Source: Akebia trifoliata
Taxonomy: Eukaryota; Streptophyta; Magnoliopsida; Ranunculales; Lardizabalaceae
Assembly: GCA_017979445.1 (NCBI GenBank)
Contig: CM030708.1
Coordinates: forward strand, 28,553,613 to 28,617,612
Reading direction: 5' to 3'
DNA: 64,000 bases
The position numbers and the translations under genes are program-made. The notes under the pieces are model-generated. The model did not search any database. It worked only from the letters and a program-made list of their open reading frames with translations, and was not told the DNA's origin. Below are positions 59,383-64,000 of the stretch, piece after piece. Each line of letters begins with the position of its first letter. Within the stretch, counting starts at the first letter, position 1.

Positions 59383-59784
59383 ATTGTTGTATATCGAGGC
59401 TCGGAAAATCTACTATTGGGGTTAATTAGGAGCTATTTCGGTAGCATATTTTTAGAATTAAGTCTCAATCTGCAAAGAAGAGAACCAATTAAACACGCGA
59501 TAGAGGTTGAGAAAGCTTATAAAATCAAACAAAAATCACCCAACTACTCTAAATTTTTCTCTGATTTATAGAAACATAGACTGAAAATTGAAATTTTTTT
59601 CAAATAATAAACTATTTATTTTAATTCTGAAAATGGTAAATTATTGTTTCTGAAATTAAAATAGTTTATGTAAGTATAGGGGAAACAATTTACTATTCTA
59701 GAAAATCATAAATATTTTTCACAATTTAATTTTAGTAAATGTTTTCTTTTTAAATCGCTTTATTATTTTATTTCACTTTTAATA

Positions 59785-59997
59785 TCGTGGGTATCCCCAC
59801 CCTTCAGGTGAGACTAATCCCTCGGTCACATGCACTGCCCCCCAGAAAGTCATGCATGCAACAATTTGAGTCAAGGGTCAATAGGACCCTAGAGGGTGGC
59901 CCCGAAAAAATTCATAGCTTCATGGGGTTTCGAACACTTGACTTGCTTTTTGCTGAGGAGCTTATCAAGACTCGACTTGCCACTAGGCCAACCCCTT
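59785..59997 (-). mobile_element. tRNA-derived SINE, full length
   Basis: On the minus strand it begins GGGGTTGGCCTAGTGGC with box A TGGCCTAGTGG (59990-59980) and box B GTTCGAAACCC (59935-59925), the internal Pol III promoter, and ends GGGTGGGGATACCCACGA. A truncated relative lies at 34.69-34.80 kb. Confidence 0.75.
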
Positions 59998-60059
59998 AAA
60001 AAAATGAATAGGGAGCTACCATTTTTAGAATTTTCAAAATTTTCTCCATTAGTCTAGTA

Positions 60060-60300
60060 CCCTTTAGGGTTGCAACCTGGGCGGGTTGGAGGGTCAACCC
60101 ATGCTCAACCCAAGTTGTAGAACCCTCAACTCGAGCTAAAATTAACTTGACCATCGGGTTAGAGTTAATTAACCCAAGCTCTAATCCAACCATCGGGCTA
60201 GAGTTCATTAATCTAAACTCAACCTGAGATTGAGCTACTAAAATTGGGTTGAGCTCGGGTTAGTCCAAGTTAGGTAGTTTTGGGCGGGTTGAGCTAATTT
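60060..60300. repeat. Degenerate GGGTTGAGCTCGGGTTAG repeats
   Basis: About eight imperfect units in both orientations built on AACCCAAGCTCAA / GGGTTAGAGTT. Simple-sequence origin; not telomeric. Confidence 0.5.
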
Positions 60301-60459
60301 TTCTCTCTTCAAAATTTATGTAAAAATGATTCATCTTCAAAAATCTGTAAAATACTATACTTAAACATATATAGCAATAAATTTAAATATAGAAGAAAAA
60401 AAATTAATAAATTAAAAAGATTTTTTTCCTTAGTTTTACAAATACATTTAAGAAGAAAA

Positions 60460-60461
<2 letters not shown>

Positions 60462-60516
<55 letters not shown>
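60462..60516. repeat. (TA)n microsatellite
   Basis: About 25 TA units at the left edge of a half foldback element. Confidence 0.9.
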
Positions 60517-60520
<4 letters not shown>

Positions 60521-60521
60521 T

Positions 60522-60670
60522 AACGTTCCATAGACAACATTCTAAACAACGTTTTGTCTTACATGGAAAAAAAGTTTCAGAATTGACTGATTTTTTGTGA
60601 GGATGATCTCTATGGTGCGGAGATCACCCTCACAAAAAATCAGTCGATTCTAAAACTTCTAACCCTATGA
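60522..60670. mobile_element. Half of a foldback MITE
   Basis: One arm (AACATTCTAAACAACGTTTT) and one hairpin (GACTGATTTTTTGTGAGGA) only. Arm type as 47272-47658. Confidence 0.7.
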
Positions 60671-61043
60671 ACGCCTTCTAGATTTAAAGTAATTGAAAAT
60701 GGATAACTACGAAACTCCCAAATTTAAAGTAAAAAAATTCAACGATAAAAATTAAGTCTTAATTTTTATTTTATTTTTTCAAAATTATTAGAATCTTGTC
60801 CTCTACAACCCTGTAACATTAGATCATGATCTTGAATGCCATAGATTTATATCATTAGGCATCACAACTTTCCTTGATAACTTAGTAAGAAAATGTTTTT
60901 TTAACAAATATTTAAGTGAGACCCACATCTTAAAAAAAAAAGATTAAATATCTATCATGCCCTCAATTCTTTTAATCAAATACCTATTTTATCATATCCA
61001 TGTAGAGTATTTGATTAAAAGAACTGAGTGTATTATAATTATA

Positions 61044-61260
61044 GGGTTGGGATCCGTTGACCCCTAAGAATTACTCATGAAAAAACATAGGCTTTTAAAC
61101 GCAAAATCTAATGGTAGAGATTTATGAGTATCTTGATAACACAAATCTTAGAGATACTTATCCCGAGGATAAATCTCAACCATTGGATTTTGCATTTAAA
61201 AAATTAAGATCATGTGTTCTTTTCATGAGTCATTCTTAGGAGTCTAGGAATCCTGACCCA
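61044..61260. mobile_element. MITE with GGGTTGGGATCC ends and TA target
   Basis: Arms GGGTTGGGATCCGTTGACCC... and ...GGAATCCTGACCC, each flanked by TA; inner pair TTACTCATGAAAA / TTTTCATGAGTCA. Tc1/mariner-type target. Confidence 0.65.
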
Positions 61261-61521
61261 TAAGTATTTAATCATTTACAATGATGTGGATCTACCCAAG
61301 ATTTGTTGAGTAACAAATTTGATAAAGTAGGGGAGTTTTTGTAATAAAACTTTTATTAGTAAGATCGTCACTGTAAATTAAAATACATACCAATGATCTT
61401 GCTACCTCATGTTCATGTATGTTTTGGGAATTAAAATGAACGTACTGAAATGAGAATTTTAATAAAAGTTGTGCATGTTTTGGGAATTTTCTCAAGTATT
61501 TTTTTGATAAGCGAACATCAG

Positions 61522-61638
61522 CACTACGTGAAGAAAAAAGGGTAAATTCAATGCCAAGAACTGTCGAATTTAGTTCAATCTAAGCAAATTCGATAGACGT
61601 TGGCATTGAATCTACCCCTTTTTCCATGTAATGCATAA
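61522..61638. mobile_element. Short CACTA-like palindrome
   Basis: CACTACGTGAAGAAAAAAGG left, CCTTTTTCCATGTAATG right, with inner TTCAATGCCA / TGGCATTGAA. The left terminus resembles that at 6456. Confidence 0.5.
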
Positions 61639-62303
61639 CGGTTAGGAGAGGAGAAGGTGGGTTCAACGAGGTTTGATTATATGTCAACGGATCAACAATA
61701 TTCCTTAAGCATTTACCAACTTAGCTACATAAGTTGCCTCCAAGAATAGAGCAATTTTAATAACAGCTCCTAATAGGCACTGACTAGTAGCACGCACACA
61801 AAACTTGATAAATAACCTTTTTTATTATAGCCTGTAATTTAACTTATTAATTGCACTTCATCATCAGTGAAGTTAAGTTTAGGGTTTTTCACCTTCATGT
61901 GACTTTGTCTTCTCTACTCATGAATTGTAAATATGCTCCTTATACGATCAAATCGTTCTTATAAAAATTATTAAACCAACAATAATTTATGTGAGCATAG
62001 TTGAAGAAGACGAATGAAAAACAAAAAACAAAGGAGTGCAATATTTTAATTTTGAGTGCAATCATCCAAATGTAGTACAAATAAAAAATTTTAAGTGATG
62101 AAGTGCAATTGGTAGTGGGTGGTGTGCAACTAATCCATCCCTTCCTAATATTTTTTGTTCAAATAAATCAGAAATTTCATTTAGCTTGGTTTTAAGAAAA
62201 TCATAAATCATAGCGCAGCATAATAATAATAATAATAATAAACATTTGAACCGAAATTAATCATTGAAATCTAAAAATGCCCTTTGACGCAATTTTAACT
62301 TAC

Positions 62304-62520
62304 AAGCTATGTAGAAGCAGAACACGTGGTTGGAAGGAGAGAGAGAGATGCTTCCACATACAATTTCTCACAGACAACTCATGAGGAAAACGAATACGGA
62401 GTTTGTCGAAGCTACCCAGAAATTTAGTGCTTTTGGATCGATTGTGGGCCGACGGATTCAACAATGTATAAGCGCTAGAGATTTGTCGGATTACGTGCAG
62501 AAGATTAGAGTTTGTTGGTG
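62304..62520 (-). promoter_or_regulatory. 5' region of kinase E
   Basis: Conserved with 9.73-9.93 kb (copy A), and in part 22.77-22.92 kb (copy C): GTAGAAGCAGA block, GA-run, AACTCATGAGGAAAAC, then TACCCAGAAATTTAG. Shared promoter or exon 0 DNA; no TATA box assigned. Confidence 0.4.
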
Positions 62521-62699
62521 ACGTGTCTGTCTATTGGTTCTTCGAACACCAAATTTTACTAACTGCACCCCATGATGTTTGATAACTCTTTGCTGATTTA
62601 CATATGAATTGGGATGACGTTAGCAAAAGTTGGTGTGGCATATATAAAATTCTTTGGGTTAATCTCCCTTTCTTGCGCAGAATATGACAAAGTTCCAAG

Positions 62700-62890
62700 T
62701 TAAGTACACTGTTCATTTTAATTCTTAAAACATGCATTTGTCATTTTTATAACCTACAAACTCATTAGTCTGTTATTTTTAATATCTATGAATTCGTAGA
62801 TATACCAGTGAATTCATTGATTATAAAAGTGATGAATTCCCTTGAAATGCATGTTTTGGGAATTAAAATAATTAATGTACCAAATTTTGA
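62700..62890. mobile_element. Palindromic MITE, CATTTTAATTCYYAAAACAT arms
   Basis: Left GTTCATTTTAATTCTTAAAA, right TTTTGGGAATTAAAATAATT; related single arms at 61.41-61.48 kb. Confidence 0.5.
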
Positions 62891-62911
62891 GTCAATTTAT
62901 CATTTTTTATT

Positions 62912-63673
62912 GGAAAAATTACTTAAAGGACCCTCGTGGAAGAGTTTTTTTTATATAGTACCTAAGCTTTCAATGATTTCTTTGCAAGACATTTAGTAAA
63001 CTTTTTCTTCCTAGATGGCCATTGGACATCATTTCTCACGATTGAATGCCTCAACTATTCGAACTCATCGTTTTCATCCAAAAATTAGATTTTTGACATC
63101 TCAATTGAGTTTCGGAGACTTCACTTCATCAGAAAAAATTCAAGAAAGAAGAAGATGTTTTCAAGTGTTTTTTCAAACATTTTGAAAATGCATGTAAAAA
63201 TTAGGATTTTTTTTTTCACTTGTTTTCTTAATTTTTGAATGAAAATTGATCAAGAATGATTCTTTTGGGTTGAAATCATTTAAACAAGTCGATATCTCAA
63301 GTTTTTAGTCGATCTTTGCATGTATTTTAGTTGGAAAAAAAAAATTGAACATGGGTAGGTTTTATTAGTGTCGAGTTCACCACTTTTTATTTAAAGAAGT
63401 AGTGAAGTCGACAATAATTAAAAAGAGTCGAGTTTGATAGTAAATAAAAAGTCGTGAACTCGACACTAAATAATGGTTAGTTCGATCATAAAAGTTGTGA
63501 ACTAGATACTAAATAAAAAAGCGTTGAGTTCGATAGTAAAAATGGTGAACTCGATAGTACAAGGGACCGATAAGAAAGAAAAAGTTTACTAAATGTCCTA
63601 TCACGTTATCGAGAAAAATTTAGGGACTATTTAGAAAGAAAACCTTTCGTGAGGGTCCTTTAAGTAATTTTCC
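62912..63673. mobile_element. TIR element with internal tandem repeats
   Basis: Ends GGAAAAATTACTTAAAGGAC and the inverse, arms of about 100 bp including AGTTTACTAAATGTC. The interior 63380-63560 holds about six degenerate units of GTGAACTCGATAGTAAATAA. No gene. Confidence 0.6.
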
Positions 63674-63783
63674 CTTCTTTTATTAGTCTTTGGTTAAAAT
63701 ATAAAAATTGAAAAATTACTAAAACTGCACATTATTCAGAATTAAATTATTTTATGAAAATGGTAAAATAGATGTGTTTTATT

Positions 63784-64000
63784 TCAACAACACGATTTTT
63801 CTTGTCCCCTTCCCCCCTCTCTTGGGGATTTCTTTTGCTCAACAAACTTTGAATTCCTAGCATTGGGGCAGTTGGAGTTTGAGTGGCCAAAGGTAATGCA
63901 AGAGCTGCACCTTGAGGGATACCAATCATTTTTTACCCTCGTATCAACACGAATATCCTTGTTGATCCTCACTTTAAAGATTCTGGAGAGGTTTGAGTCA
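63784..64000 (-). mobile_element. LINE ORF1-type zinc knuckle fragment
   Basis: The minus strand reads DTRVKNDWYPSRCSSCITFG, then HSNSNCPNAR: a CX2CX4HX4C knuckle in the context (W.P.RC..C..FGH....CP) typical of plant LINE and DUF4283-type proteins. The upstream part lies beyond the right edge. Several in-frame basic and acidic residues follow before a stop. Confidence 0.55.

Larger units (their letters stand above)
59470..62303 (-). promoter_or_regulatory. Leader intron of kinase E (proposed)
   Basis: Acceptor TTTGCAG at 59470-59476 and donor GTAAGTT at 62297-62303 match the leader intron of kinase C. Exon 0 continues from 62304 upwards (GCTTCTACATAGCTT on the minus strand). The intron holds a SINE and several MITEs. 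Confidence 0.45.

Noticed and set aside
59980..59990. tRNA gene
   Set aside because: Box A and box B are present but no cloverleaf can be drawn; sequence downstream of box B continues as a SINE body.
60060..60300. Interstitial telomeric repeat
   Set aside because: The motif is GGGTTGAGCTCGGGTTAG-like and irregular, not TTTAGGG.

Overview
This is AT-rich plant nuclear DNA, most likely from a eudicot. The evidence is GT-AG intron-split exons of plant families (PBL27-like receptor-like cytoplasmic kinases, nucleoporin GP210, DNA polymerase epsilon, euAP2, FLOWERING LOCUS T, FKBP15), together with CACTA elements, Mutator-like foldbacks, copia LTRs, a tRNA-derived SINE, LINE remnants and very many MITEs. 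I cannot name the species.

Backbone. The window holds an unequal tandem array of five copies of one RLCK-VII kinase gene, all on the minus strand. Copy A (6.84-9.18 kb) is broken. Copy B (15.27-15.54 kb) keeps only the last exon. Copy C (17.78-22.09 kb) rebuilds into an intact six-exon, 490-residue gene. Copy D (32.16-34.17 kb) is broken. Copy E (51.39-59.38 kb) rebuilds into an intact gene of about 473 residues that has lost key catalytic residues and looks like a pseudokinase. A, C and E start with an unusual exon of about 110 codons made of repeats around NSGFGLNH, in place of the usual myristoylated RLCK N-terminus. A 5'UTR intron donor is also shared by A, C and E.

Insertions. (1) 1-6.46 kb: the right end of a CACTA-type element whose interior holds GP210 exons with a premature stop. 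(2) 10.2-11.8 and 23.2-24.6 kb: two copies of a foldback with long terminal inverted repeats (TIRs), inside a segmental duplication (10.2-15.2 versus 23.2-26.5 kb). (3) 12.8-14.1 kb: a solo-LTR-like insertion. (4) 26,480-32,105: a 5.6-kb CACTA element with a TGT target duplication and a matching empty site in copy B; it carries C-terminal exons of DNA polymerase epsilon. (5) 34.8-42.9 kb: an element with roughly 1.4-kb inverted arms. Both arms carry two spliceable exons of an AP2-like gene. The interior carries an FT first exon spliced in frame, by prediction, to an RNase H1-type hybrid-binding domain, plus an FKBP exon. (6) 42.98-47.66 kb: ten TIR elements inserted head to tail in (TA)n; nine are of a double-hairpin foldback family that also occurs at 11.9, 28.8-30.0, 56.4 and 60.5 kb. 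(7) 47.7-48.2 kb: a copia LTR with clustered heat-shock elements. (8) 49.2-51.1 kb: a foldback just downstream of gene E.

Most of the window is therefore decayed or mobile DNA. The only apparently intact coding units are kinases C and E and the chimeric FT-HBD gene. The strongest leads are that chimera, the AP2 hairpin that surrounds it, the repeat-headed kinase family with a pseudokinase member, and the TA-targeting foldback cluster.
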